A stretch of DNA of 64,000 nt from Triatoma infestans (Eukaryota > Arthropoda > Insecta > Hemiptera > Reduviidae). The notes below the pieces were generated by a model. That model was given only the letters and a program-made list of their open reading frames with translations, ran no database searches and was not told the origin of the DNA. The stretch is from the NCBI GenBank assembly GCA_011037195.1, contig JAAEAF010003778.1:17586-81585 (forward strand). The letters are read 5' to 3'. Within the stretch, counting starts at the first letter, position 1; each line of letters starts with the position of its first letter. The position numbers and the translations under genes were made by a program. Below, in pieces: positions 1 to 21,025 of this stretch.

Positions 1-1062
1 TAACAACAGAATTTTTTAAATGTATTTTCACATGGCACGGTACACTCCCAATTATATGGTTCGCTTGGAGACAGGCATGAATCATATTCAAATAGAGGTT
101 TTCAAAAGGATGTTAAATTGGTGGGTGAAAATGAACTCTATGGATGCTCATAGATTGCCCAAATTATGCCTAAATAGATTAATCATTTTGGACGCCACTC
201 TGAATAATAAAATAAAATTTAACTGGTTCACACAATTTCAGTATAAATTATCTTATTGGTGCTAACTTCTCAATAATGATAATATTGCTGATATTGGTGT
301 AATAGGTAAAGAAATTCCAAATTTAATTAAAAAAAATGGAAAACTATCTTATTTCTCTGGATATCAATTCAGTTTTGGACTCTAGTTATAACCCATTGTA
401 TAGAGATATAAGCACTTTAGGTTGGAGGGAAAAATACTTGAAATTTAAAACAATATTTCAAGGCAGCGAATTGTTAGCCAGTTAAGATTATGTATTATAA
501 TAACTGCAGAATATTTTCCAAACGTGATATTTATGCTTTTATCACTAAAATGGTATGCAGTATTTGTAATTTGAATACGGCTGACGATCTCTCACATTTT
601 CTATTATGTCCAATTTTAGAGTGCCCAAGAAAGAAATATTTAGAAAAATATATAAATCCAAACTTATGTAAAACTGATGTATTGAAAGAATTATTGATTA
701 TAAATAATTTGGAAAAATTTAATAATTTATATTATTATATTATGTCTGCATTTAAAATAGAGTTTTAATAGTGATTAGAAATGGCGATTCTATTTTTTGT
801 ATTAAACAGTGTAGTTTTATGGTATTGATTTAATTTACTTTCTTTGAATTGTTTGGTTAAGTCTGTGCTGCATTTGTGGTTGTTTGCACTTATTATTTTA
901 TGTATATTTATTTATAACTATTTTTAATATCTCATACAGCACATCATTTTGTATTTTTTTTTTTTTATGTAATTTTTACTTGTTGATTGTTTGTATTTGT
1001 TTTTGTAAGCCAACTCTTTGTATGGAATCCTTCCAAAACAAGTAAATAAATATAAACTTCAT
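1..1062 (+). mobile_element. Decayed 3' end of a non-LTR retrotransposon
   Basis: The + strand shows broken pieces of the C-terminal part of a non-LTR retrotransposon polyprotein. Positions 20-265 read with the pattern seen just after the reverse transcriptase domain (HIQIEVFKRML...RLPKLCLNRL). After several stops and frame changes, 490-768 carries a cysteine-histidine knuckle, CSIC...SHFLLC, followed by the short C-terminus. An AT-rich 3' region without coding potential follows and ends near 1062 in an A-rich tail (AAATAAATATAAA). The upstream part lies outside the window. The class is supported by the order of these signatures; the clade (Jockey or CR1-like) is not resolved. It is a dead copy. 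The fragment at 63429-63985 belongs to the same general class. Confidence 0.7.
490..768 (+). pseudogene. Non-LTR ORF2 C-terminal zinc-knuckle fragment
   Basis: A 92-codon open stretch holds the CX2C...HX3C knuckle (CSIC...HFLLC) found at the extreme C-terminus of many non-LTR retrotransposon polyproteins, then CPRKKYLEKYI. It lacks its upstream reverse transcriptase in the same frame, so it is a relic and not a gene. Confidence 0.65.
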
Positions 1063-2168
1063 TGATAATACAACTATGGTTGGCAGGGGCCACTCATCAA
1101 GATTAAAAAAAGTATATTTTTACTTTTCGACGTTTCAACTCCAAAGGTATGCTTCCTGAAGTGTATTAGTTTTCTTCTTTGGCCCCTTCTTACATCGCTG
1201 TCTTGTATTATTTCTTTATATTCAGAATTTTTGAATCATTTTAAAAATATGTATCATTTGTGAAAACATAAGCTTCAATATTTTTTTTTTATAGCAATAC
1301 AATGTTTAGACTATCTAAACAATGTAATGGATTTTCCAATATGTTTATTTTATGGGTAAAATCAAATTACAATTTCTATATGTTACAAATCTAATAGTAA
1401 TTTCTGACTTTGATACGACATTAAATTATACATAAAAATACTATAAGCGTTTCATTATAATATAATTAAAGTCAGTTATCATTATAAAAGTCAATAGCTG
1501 TTAAAGAAGAACCAATAAAACTACTTATCTCCATCGTTTTAGCAATTAATTATTAGTAAAGTGGATTTGAAACATCTTTTAATTAGTAGTAAACTTGCTT
1601 TTGAAATACTAAAAAAATATTGTTATCATTTAAATGCTAAAAAAGTGCTCCAAAACGGAAGCTCATTTACGAATTTTTAATTATAAGATCAAAGTTCAAA
1701 ACCTTTTTGAAATGCAAAACACTTGATATTTCAGTTTAGAATACGTATGCGATAATTTTTTAAAAGACAAGGACGTTGGATTGTAATGTATTTTCCTTAG
1801 TGAAGTTTAAGAACTGATAAAAACGATTAATGCATGTGTTAGATCACATCCTTTGTAAAACTTAGTTACAACTTACAAAGAGAGTGGAGAGCTACATACC
1901 ATTTAATTGTTTTGCTCAAGTCTCCCTCTTATTTAATCAGATTTTTTCAAGATATAATTATAACTGTTTAAACCATCGTTTTTAATGAAACTGAATGGTA
2001 CTTCGATTTTAAAGATATACTATCATTCGCTATTGTTTTCTATCACAATTGCTATTCGATCTATCGAAGAACGATAAATTGAACTATTTGTTTACTACAA
2101 TATCATTGAAATCGATTTATAAACTTTCTTCTGTTGCGAGGTAATCAGTTGTTTGTGTTGTTTTGAGT
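1063..2168. other. Intergenic region upstream of Atg16
   Basis: AT-rich stretch with no credible ORF. Near 1128-1160 there is a repeat-like segment (CGACGTTTCAACTCC, then CTTCCTGAAG) resembling the tails of dispersed elements. The last about 60 bases before the Atg16 start are probably 5' UTR. TCAGT, the arthropod initiator consensus, lies at 2145-2149, only about 20 bases before the ATG, with no TATA box that I can place. This is weak evidence for the transcription start. Confidence 0.4.
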
Positions 2169-11778
<9,610 letters not shown>

Positions 11779-13448
11779 GTAGGTTTTTATTAACTTAAAA
11801 ACTTCAGCGTTATTTTTTTCTGAACTGGATTTATATATATTTCTTTGAGAATGTTTGTACAATTACAATTTAAAATGAATAACCGACAAATATAATAATA
11901 GGATAATCATATCGATCTTATAATATATCGATTAGTTCAGATTCTAAATATTTGCAAAAATTGTACAAATTATGCACTACTGTAAACAACCATTGCTTTT
12001 AAACTTAAAGTATTGTAAAATATTCTCTAATAAATTGAAATTAATTATTTCAATGATCCTGAATAAATAAATAAATATTCCCCTATCCTTCTCCCATAAT
12101 TACTTCCAAGACTTTTTGGAAATGTACCAGAGAAACACAATTATGATCATGTTAGCAGGAAAATCACATATTATCAATGATATCGCTCACTTGCTAATTT
12201 AGTTCTTTCTTTAGGTAACCTATGGTGATTTCCTTTAATACAAGGGCGTAAGATACATTTCTTTCAACATCCCTTTAGAGAAATTTCTTTCAGCATTCTG
12301 CGGGGTCCACAGTAACCTGTAGGTATTTCTGTTTGAATCCTGATTGATATATATGTAACATTTTATGATCCACTTTGTCAGGCTACACAACCGTTAGCTT
12401 ATTGTAAATTAATTTATAAGCAATATCCTTTGATCATTTTCACGATTTATTTGTTTGCTTGTTTTTTTATTCTTATAGATCGGACATAATGTTCTTCAGG
12501 CCTACTGCTGGCAAGGGTCATTCATCCATAGCTCAAAATTGGTGTGCCGTTTAAGTACTATCACCTCATCTAACACGAGGTTTTCGGGCGAAATTGGTCA
12601 ATCGGTAGTGCGACTTTACTGTTGTTTTTTCCCCCAGTTTTTATAACGATTTTTTTTCAACTGTGTATACTGCCATAATTACCTATCAATTTTATTAGAA
12701 ACATTTAAAAAAACAAAATCGTGTTTAGATAGTTTTGAGGAGTCTGTGGCGTTAAATTTCAAATTTATTTGGGTGGTTCAGTGTGTTTAGGGCGCTCTAG
12801 GGGCTGCATTGTAATTACTTCTCTATCCTACACCATCTCTATATTTATGTTTGGACAAATATGTAAAATTTGGAGTTTAAAGGAAAATTTCATTTGATAT
12901 ATAATTATACCAACAGGAATAAAAGAAAGTTGTGTGAATGTTTCACTCCAATTTTGTTACTTTCTCTTACTGCTAGTAATAGTAACTTCATATTGGAATC
13001 GTCTCGAATTTACGAGCTAGAGTTTTCACTAAGAATACATGTTTTGAGGTTCTCTGAGTACGAAAATAGATGTTTTTAGCGATGTGGAAACGAAATATTC
13101 CAGAAAGGAAAACTCACAGGAAACTCAAACTTGGTATTCCATTTGTACGAACGTTTCGGGCAAAATCCATCAGCAGGAAGTGCGAATTTACTGAATGTTT
13201 GTTTTTCAATTTTTCACGATTTTCTTGAAACTTCGTATACTATATACAATCATTTGGATGTTATCTATTTTTTCTTAACTTTTTTCTGAAAAATTGTATT
13301 TAGGCGGTACTGAGGACTCGGAAACATTACCATTCAAATATTGTTTGTTCAATATTATTGGCGCTCTCTACAATGTAAACGTTCTCTACCTGTCTATGTG
13401 TTGTAGGTTGGGACCTGTCCCTCCACCACCACTTCTATATTTATATTA
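11779..13448. other. AT-rich stretch downstream of last visible Atg16 exon; family R copies
   Basis: No WD40-like exon was seen on the + strand. An AATAAATAAATAAAT stretch at 12062-12076 could act as a polyadenylation signal. From about 12520 the DNA is family R. One partial + copy has a CGGTAGTGCGACTTTAC box near 12605. A second begins with the AAGTTGTGTGAATGTTTCAC module (12928-12947) and TTACTTTCTCTTACTGCTAG (12957-12976) and runs up to the BEL insertion at 13449. Confidence 0.6.
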
Positions 13449-13453
13449 CGACA
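13449..13453 (+). repeat. Target site duplication (CGACA), left copy
   Basis: CGACA immediately precedes the TG of the 5' LTR and recurs immediately after the CA of the 3' LTR (21021-21025). Five bases fits BEL/Pao integration. Confidence 0.9.
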
Positions 13454-13916
13454 TGTTACGTGCATGTGATATATTTTTAATAATATTAAAGCAGTAAGTT
13501 ATAAATTTTAATATTCACCGTAAAATTAAAGGTTGAAAAGAAGAATCTGTGTAGCAAACAAACACACACGCACATATGTACATACAGACACACACACACT
13601 CGTTCACACCAGCATTTTGTATCAGAATTTCGAACAAACTTTGACCTGTGCTACCCTGTACTGTTGTCATGTAAGTTAGTTAGTATCACTGTAGTTTTCG
13701 TACGAGTACGATCTCCACCGCCATCAACTCTATGTATGTTATATCATTTGTAAAACTTAACAAATTAAACGTACCATCATCATCAATCAATTTGTCATTT
13801 GTTAAAGTGAAGTTATAGTGGAAATATATCTGTTTTATCATAGCACCAATCTTTTCTCTGAGCTACCCATCGGGAGACTACTACGGTGGAACTCCAAACC
13901 GTATTTATCCCGAACA
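13454..13916 (+). repeat. BEL/Pao 5' LTR
   Basis: 463 bp, TG...CA ends. Aligns end to end with 20559-21020. The differences I see are four substitutions (for example GTGCATGTG/GTGCAAGTG and CGTATTT/CGTCTTT) and one indel in the ATC repeat. Confidence 0.95.
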
Positions 13917-13940
13917 TTTTGGTCCTCCGGGCCGGATATT
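13917..13940 (+). other. BEL/Pao primer binding site
   Basis: TGGTCCTCCGGGCCGGAT begins three bases after the LTR. It starts with TGG, as expected for pairing with a tRNA CCA end. From memory the reverse complement resembles the 3' end of insect tRNA-Tyr; I did not align it. Confidence 0.6.
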
Positions 13941-15208
13941 TTAAAATTGGTGCTCTGTTCTAAATAATTTAAAACACCATTAAAGATTTTGGCCATCAAT
14001 CTGCATCACCTTATAATACATTTATGAAGAGTTCGTTCTCAGAGTGGGGGAACATTGAAATACTATTCTGAAGTATTCATCAACCTAACTGGAATATTTT
14101 AAAATATTTTCAAGAATAGTGATCATCATACTGGACTGTTAAAATCATATTTTGAAGGAAAATTCAGGTATTCTTTATTACCATTTATTACGTTTAGTGG
14201 ATTCTCATTGGGTGCTGCGTAATGAGTCATACAGACTGACCTACAAACTTTCAACAAATCAACTATGGCTCTAGTGGTCAACTCATCGATTCCATCAATT
14301 TAAATTAAGTTATGTTTTAATAAAAGAGAAAATTAACTTCAGCATTTTGCGTAAATATTCATAGATTATTTTCAATATTATTCAAAAGTGTATTGCAATA
14401 AATTAGCACAGGTCATTCAAATTGCGATTAATTAAATTTTATTTTGGTGCGTAGGTTACATAATTTGTTGAATATTTTCTTTATAAATTCATCTGTAAAT
14501 AATTTTATTTTAACATTTATTTGAATTCTTACTTTTCAACCAGTACTTAAAAAAAAAAAGTTATTATAAGAATATAGACTGGTTTTCACTTTATTAATGC
14601 CAACTTCATTTGATAGATGTTTACAAGCAATCAGAATTAAATATCGGACTTGGTTTATTTGTAAAATAGTTTTTTTTTTTTTGTAAATCTCTTTGTAAAT
14701 TTTGTTTAACCAATCTTTTCAGCTTTGCTTATGTTTAATTATTTTCTTTCCGTTTTTTAAAGAATGAGTTTCAGTTAATTTATGAACATTTCAAAATTGA
14801 GCGTTACTTTGTATGTATATAGATTGATTTCTAAGTTTGTTTGAGTGTACTGTTGCAGGTTTTCTAGTTATTCATGTTTTAAATGTTCGTTCATTCTATT
14901 GATGATTATAGGAATTAATTATGAGTTAATTTATAAACAATATAAGTTGAGTACATCTCATTTAATATAGGTGGATCTTTTCTCAGGTATCAGATTATTT
15001 ATGGTTATCATTTTGGCATCTATCAGCCAATATTTATCTATTATATGTACATATAACACTTGTATTTCTGACTTCGCCCACTAACCTAATTTATTTATGT
15101 TGACAACTAATTTCTGCTTTATTAATTTGCAGATACATCACTTACAAAATTCTGAATAATTCTTGAATTGATATTTTATCATAATTTTCTATAAATTATA
15201 CCTTTATC
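13941..15208 (+). other. BEL/Pao untranslated leader
   Basis: About 1.27 kb of AT-rich sequence without a usable ORF lies between the primer binding site and the gag start. It belongs to the element, as it sits between the LTRs. I see no domain in it. Confidence 0.7.
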
Positions 15209-16690
15209 ATGTCAACTACCAACCCACCCGATTCCGCTCCTACTAGCGATATTCCTACCCTTACCATTGACCAAAAAATCACCTTAGGGCGTAAAAAATT
15301 AGCCGCAATAGTAAAAGAAATTAAATCAGTTGTAGATGAGGCCAGAGCAGCAGTTGCGGGTCAGGGTAGCCGTGCTGAAAACAGGTTCTTAGGAGCATTT
15401 AGATCTTTGGACACGGTCTATGAGAACTTTAAGACAATTTGGGACCGATTAATGGAGTTATATTTACTGAAGGGTTCGGAAAGCATTTTTCCCTCTGACG
15501 AGGACACCACAATACAGCAGGCTATTGTAAGATACTATCGGGAATGCTGTGAGGTATATGTTTTATCACAATGTCTAAATCTATCTCCAATAGTGATGTT
15601 ACTGGTGCCTGTACTTCTCGAGTTTCACAACGAAACTTCCCTGAGATAAAGTTACCCCAATTTCATGGTCGATTGAAACAATGGCCTATGTTTAGAGACA
15701 CATTTACTTCTTTGGTGCATAGTGACGCCTCACTCACTCCCATGGAGAAATATCACTATCATGGGCTCTTTGAGTGGGCGCGCTCTCTCTGCTCTCAGAT
15801 CTGTCCCCTTAACCTCAGAGAATTATGAACAGGCCTGGACAGCTCTGAATACGCAATTTAACAATCGGAAGCGCTTAGCGCATTCCTATTTAAATCAAAT
15901 TATAAATTTTAAGCCACTTCAAGGGAAGTCATCTTTTTCTTCCTTGCAAGAGTTTCTCTCAGTAGTAGGAGAGAATATCACATCCCTTTACCAATTGAAG
16001 TTAAACGATTTAAGTAAATATATTTTGTTCGAATTAGCTGTAAGATGTTTGGACTCGGTTACCAGAGAGTCTTTTGAGATTTGTATGATGGAGGAGAACG
16101 TTGAATTCCCAACTGCTATTAGACTTATGTCTTTCGTACAAAGTCGCTGCAATTCGTTAGCTTTGGCTAATCCTCCCTCAGATGAATCAACGCCACCGAA
16201 AGCTTCCACTTGCCTGAACACGCCACACAAATTTCAACCAAGGGGGACCAGCCTGACTTCAAGGAAATCCGGCACTTCCTTGTTTGTTCAAACGTCCTCT
16301 GCTTCAACATCTAGTAATAAGGGAGTTGAAGTAAAATCTCCTTCTGATGCTACCAAATCTAAACGTTTGTCATGTTTTGTTTGCACTAAGCCTCATATAT
16401 TGAGGGAATGCCCCACTTACCAATCGAAATCCCCTGCGGCGAGATACCAGTTATTAAGCGAGTGGTCTGGTTGCAGAAACTGTTTGCATCCTGGTCATCG
16501 CACCAACCAATGTACCTCAAGAAATGTTTGCCGAGAATGTAGTCGTCGTCACCATACCACATTGCATTTTTCTACTCCTGCTAAACCTACCCAACAAGCA
16601 GTTACTATTTCAAATACACCTGCCCCCCCTGGTACTGAAGATCGCTCGGCCTTGACCTCCATCACTAATAAAATACTGAAGTGCTGTTAG
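15209..16690 (+). pseudogene. BEL/Pao gag (frameshifted)
   Basis: Structural protein that forms the particle and binds the RNA. It starts at ATG 15209 (MSTTNPPDSAPTSD) and continues in three frame segments. A change near 15565-15575 leads into the conserved KLPQFHGRLKQWPMFRD segment. A second change near 15757-15765 leads into RSVPLTSENYEQAWTALN. The C-terminal part has knuckles CFVC...ILREC, CRNCLHPGHRTNQC and CREC...HHTTLH, as in Pao-type gag. The frame ends at a stop at 16688-16690, while the protease frame begins in the -1 phase just before it. That last shift could be a programmed -1 shift or a mutation, since most relatives have one continuous ORF. Confidence 0.88.
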
Positions 16691-19600
16691 GCACGGCTCT
16701 AGCTCGCATTAGGGATCACCTTGGTCATTACCAACCAGTTCGCCTAGTGATTGACTGTGGCAGTCAGTACTCCTTTATATCTCAACCATGCATTGAACGC
16801 TTGCACTTGACACCTGTAAGCTTTAAAAAAGGCATCTCCGGTATTGGACAAACGAGCTTAAAAGAAGTTAAAGGGAAAGTCTCTTGCTCTTTAATCCCCG
16901 TTGATAGTAATAATGTAGAACTTCAAGTGGACGGTGTGGTGGTTCCCACAATTACCTCTCATCTTCCCCAAGTGACTGTTCCCATTGAGGTTCGCCAACA
17001 CTATATTGGTTTAACTCTCGCTGACCCAGAATTTTGGAAACCGGGTCCCATAGATTTATTGTTGGGTGCTGATGTGTTCGCTCAAGTAGTGTCTGGTCTG
17101 CCATCTGTTATCAAACCCTCTCAGCCACAAGTTGTGGATACCATCTTCGGGAAGGTATTGATTGGACAGTTTGTCAGTGCATGTTCACCACCCAATCATA
17201 CCTCTTTATTTATATCTGGCGAGCCAAATATTGCAGACATAATGAAGAAGTTTTGGGAAACTGAAGAAATTCATAAATCGATTCCCACATCAGCTGATGA
17301 ACAGAAGTGTGAAAACCATTTCCAGCACACATATCAGCGAACTGAATCTGGCCGATATATGGTTTCTCTTCCCTTTAAAGAGGAATTCAACCCAGGATAT
17401 GATAGTAGATCTTTAGCCCTGAAACGTTTGTTTCATTTAGAAAATCGGTGGAGTAAGGATCCACAATTACACCTACACTATCAGACCTTCATGCAAACTT
17501 ACTTTGAAATGAATCATATGAGTCGAGCACTTAGCTCTGCTCATTATATCATCCCTCACCATGCGGTAGTGAAACGAGATGCGGCAGATATTAAGCTACG
17601 AGTAGTGTTCGATGGTTCTGCCAAAACCTCAAACGGTTCGCTTAATGATCATTTATTGGTAGGCCCTAAACTTCAGGCAGATATCTCCTCTATTTTGCTT
17701 AATTTCCGTCGCCATCGAATTGCCTTCACTGCCGATATAGTTAAGATGTATCGGCAGATATTAGTTGCACCAGCTGATCGGAAATACCAACATATACTGT
17801 GGCGTGCTGATCCCTCTGACCCTGTTGAGGAATTTGCTCTTAACACTATCACCTATGGGTTAGCATGTTCCCCATATTTAGCAATGCGTGTAATCAAGCA
17901 ACTTGTTATAGATGAAGGTGATGCCCTATCCCCAAGCTTCAGAAGTATTACTCGGCGATATCTATGTGGATGACATTGTGACTGGAGCAGCTTCTGTTTC
18001 CGAAGCAGTTCATCTACGTGATCAACTAATTAATCTCCTGTCTCGTGGTGGTTTTCTTTTAAGTAAATGGGCTAGTAATTCTTCAGAAGTGATTGCTCGT
18101 GAAAATCCGTCTTCTAGCCCACCCATCTCTCTCACTTCAAGTGAGGATCATGTAGTTAAAGTTCTAGGCATGCAATGGGATCCCCAAGAGGATGTTTATT
18201 CATATAAACTGCAGGATATTATTTCCTGTGCCATGACCAAACGATCAATTTTGTCAACTATAGCTCGTATTTTTGACCCATTGGGTTATCTCGCTCCAAT
18301 AGTTTTTGCAGCTAAACTATTGTTGCAGGATATTTTTGGCAAGCAGGAATTGGGTGGGACACCCAAGTTCCAGAAAACCTAAAGCAAACGTGGCTGGCAC
18401 TTATTAACGACCTGCCCCACATCACCCACATAAAAATCCCACGTTTTGTACCTGTAGCTAAGGACATAACTTGTAAATTAGTAGGGTTTTGCGATGCATC
18501 AGAACGAGGTTATTGCGCATCTATTTATCTCCTTACTAAACATTCCTCAGAATTTCAGTCCTTTCTGATTAAGGCGAAAACTAAGGTTGCACCGGTTAAG
18601 CCACTTACCATCCCTAGGTTGGAATTATTAGGCGCATTACTCTTAGCGCGTTTATATTCCTCCCTCAGTAGTTTCAGAAAACATATGTCTTGTCCAAGTG
18701 AGGATATCTTCTTTACCGATTCTACCATCGTATTAAATTGGCTCAATATGCCTACACAAAATCTTAAAATATTCGTCGCTCATAGAGTTGTCGAAATTAC
18801 AGACACGATTCCTGTTGCCCGTTGGCAGCATGTTTCAACTTCTGATAACCCAGCTGACATGGGTTCAAGAGGTTTAGCCCCATCAGCGTTAGTCCATTCA
18901 TCGTTGTGGTGGAATGGCCCTCCTTGGCTTTGCCAGAGCGAGGCTTCGTGGCCCGCAACACCTTATAATAATATCCCTTCTACAACATTACCTGAAGTTA
19001 AGTTATGTAAAACCGTATTAGCAGCTACAGCTACTTTTCCAGAAATTGTTTCTTGGATGGAACAATTTTCCTCTTATGTCACTCTAGTACGTAGCATGGC
19101 CTTTGTGTTACGCTTTCTACAAACTTGCAAATCGAAAACCAAAACGGTAGGCCCTATTACTGCTGGTGAATTCCGACAAGCTAATCAAAAATGTATCTAT
19201 CTGCTGCAACGGCATTATTATCCTGTGGCCTTTGCAGAATCACTTCCTTCATCGGCATCACCTTCGGTGGCAATATGTCGTTCTCTAAACATCTTTATCG
19301 CCCAAGACGGGCTTGTTAGGTTGGGCGGCAGAATTCGACATTCTTCTTTAAAGGAACATCAGAAACATCAGCTGTTATTACCACGCCGCTCACATTTCAA
19401 CAATCTACTGGTGGATTACCTCCATCGTAGTCATTTACATGTCGGGCCCGCCACACTGCAGTCTATAATTCAACGGAATTACTGGATTCCCGCTGCTAGA
19501 AGCTTAATAAAGCAGAGGAAAAGCAAGTGTTTAACTTGTCTCAAACTATCCCAGGCAGCGAGAGCAACCTATATGGGCGACTTACCGGCTGAGAGACTCT

Positions 19601-20574
19601 AGGAGTGTCGACCTTTCTATCATGTCGGCGTAGATTTCGCTGGTCCCTTTCTATGTCGAGAGACGACTCCGCGGCGTGCGCCCCTTATCAAAGCATACTT
19701 ATGCTTATTTATTTGCTTTGCTACCAAAGCAACTCATTTGGAGGTGGTTCCTAATCTTTCCACCGAAGGCTTCCTTGACGCATTTGACCGTTTTATAGCC
19801 CGGAGAGGGGTCCCGGCCAAAGTATTCTCGGATTGCGGAACTAATTTTAAAGGGGCTGCCCATTATCTCAAAGAACTAGCCCAATGGCAAGCGACTAAGG
19901 AGACTCGAGAAGCGCTCATTAATTACAGTCAACAGAAGGCAATAGAGTGGAAATTTAACCCTCCTTATACACCCCATTTTGGGGGATTATGGGAGGCTAA
20001 CATTAAGGTTGTTAAATCCCTGTTACTAAAGACATTGGGTAATCAGCCGTATTTAGAAAGAGAGCTAACCACGATGTTCACCAAGATTGAGGCCATCCTC
20101 AATTCTCGGCCTCTTTCGCCTCTGTCTTCAGATCCCTCTGACTTGCAGGCTCTCACCCCTGGCCATTTTTTAATCGGACAACCTTTAGCGGCCATCCCTG
20201 AAACTTCGGTCTCTGATGTACCAGATAACCTATTGAGTCGCTGGCAATTGCTGCGCAAGCGGATCCAAAACTTTTGGGATCGTTGGAGAAACGAGTATCC
20301 CCATACCCTACAACAGAGGAAAAAGTGGACTAAGATCACTCCAAATGTGCAGATAGGTGACCTTGTCCTTCTTAAGGACACCCTCGCTTCTCCACTACAA
20401 TGGCCATTAGCCAGAATCGTGGAAGTCCATCCTGGACATGATGGCGTGGTGCGAGTAGTTAAGGTTCGCACAGTCCACGGCAATCACAAGCGCTCGATCC
20501 TCAAACTGGTTAATATTATTACTAGTAAAGTAATAATATTAAAATTTGGTGGGCGGTATGTTACGTGCAAGTGA
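16681..20574 (+). pseudogene. BEL/Pao pol: protease, RT, RNase H, integrase (broken)
   Basis: Order of domains: aspartic protease (VIDCGSQYSFIS, about 16748); reverse transcriptase (RVVFDGSAKTSNGSLNDHL at about 17600, ADIVKMYRQI, and catalytic YVDD at 17963-17974); RNase H (GFCDASERGYCAS at about 18487 and FTDSTIVLNWL at about 18712); integrase H2C2 (HRSHLHVG...CLTC, about 19423-19548); and a core with DFAGP (about 19632), FSDCGTNFKG (about 19828) and GGLWEANIK (about 19981) carrying the D,D,E residues. Frame changes lie near 17912-17973 and 18330-18380, and an in-frame TAG at 19600-19602 separates the H2C2 and core. It copies the element RNA into DNA and integrates it; this copy cannot make one continuous product. 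Confidence 0.93.
20541..20558 (+). other. BEL/Pao polypurine-like tract
   Basis: AAAATTTGGTGGGCGGTA immediately precedes the 3' LTR. The G-rich run is in the position expected for the plus-strand primer and has the GTGGGCGG form I recall from BEL-type elements. Confidence 0.6.
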
Positions 20575-21020
20575 TATATTTTTAATAATATTAAAGCAGT
20601 AAGTTATAAATTTTAATATTCACCGTAAAATTAAAGGTTGAAAAGAAGAATCTGTGTAGCAAACAAACACACACGCACATATGTACATACAGACACACAC
20701 ACACTCGTTCACACCAGCATTTTGTATCAGAATTTCGAACAAACTTTGACCTGTGCTACCCTGTACTGTTGTCATGTAAGTTAGTTAGTATCACTGTAGT
20801 TTTCGTACGAGTACGATCTCCACCGCCATCAACTCTATGTATGTTATATCTTTTGCAAAACTTAACAAATTAAACGTACCATCATCATCATCAATTTGTC
20901 ATTTGTTAAAGTGAAGTTATAGTGGAAATATATCTGTTTTATCATAGCACCAATCTTTTCTCTGAGCTACCCATCGGGAGACTACTACGGTGGAACTCCA
21001 AACCGTCTTTATCCCGAACA
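20559..21020 (+). repeat. BEL/Pao 3' LTR
   Basis: 462 bp, nearly identical to 13454-13916. The pol reading frame runs about 15 bases into it. Confidence 0.95.
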
Positions 21021-21025
21021 CGACA
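21021..21025 (+). repeat. Target site duplication (CGACA), right copy
   Basis: Matches 13449-13453. Family R sequence interrupted by the insertion resumes here (GAGCAAAATTTGGAATTTAA). Confidence 0.9.

Larger units (their letters stand above)
13454..21020 (+). mobile_element. Full-length BEL/Pao LTR retrotransposon
   Basis: 7.57-kb element with 463/462-bp LTRs that start TGTTACG and end GAACA, flanked by a CGACA duplication. The internal region encodes gag with zinc knuckles, then protease, reverse transcriptase, RNase H and integrase in the BEL/Pao order; no envelope gene is seen. The LTRs differ at only about five places, so insertion is recent. Yet the coding region has about five frame changes and one stop, so this copy cannot make an intact polyprotein as written. 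It is inserted in a family R copy whose sequence resumes after 21025. It lies between the last visible Atg16 exon and the 3' end of the PAN-ZP gene, on the Atg16 strand. Confidence 0.95.

Noticed and set aside
12479..12540. Possible next Atg16 WD40 exon (TATAG followed by a frame reading IGHNVLQ)
   Set aside because: Only a chance resemblance to the LTGHSGKVL start of blade 3. The frame then runs into family R sequence with no WD40 pattern.
15988..16230. Minus-strand ORF across BEL gag
   Set aside because: Shadow of the gag coding frame; no independent family signature.
20043..20483. 146-codon minus-strand ORF in BEL integrase
   Set aside because: Antisense of the conserved integrase region.
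20400..21020. An envelope gene that would make the BEL element an errantivirus-like retrovirus
   Set aside because: Integrase runs directly to the 3' LTR and there is no room for one.
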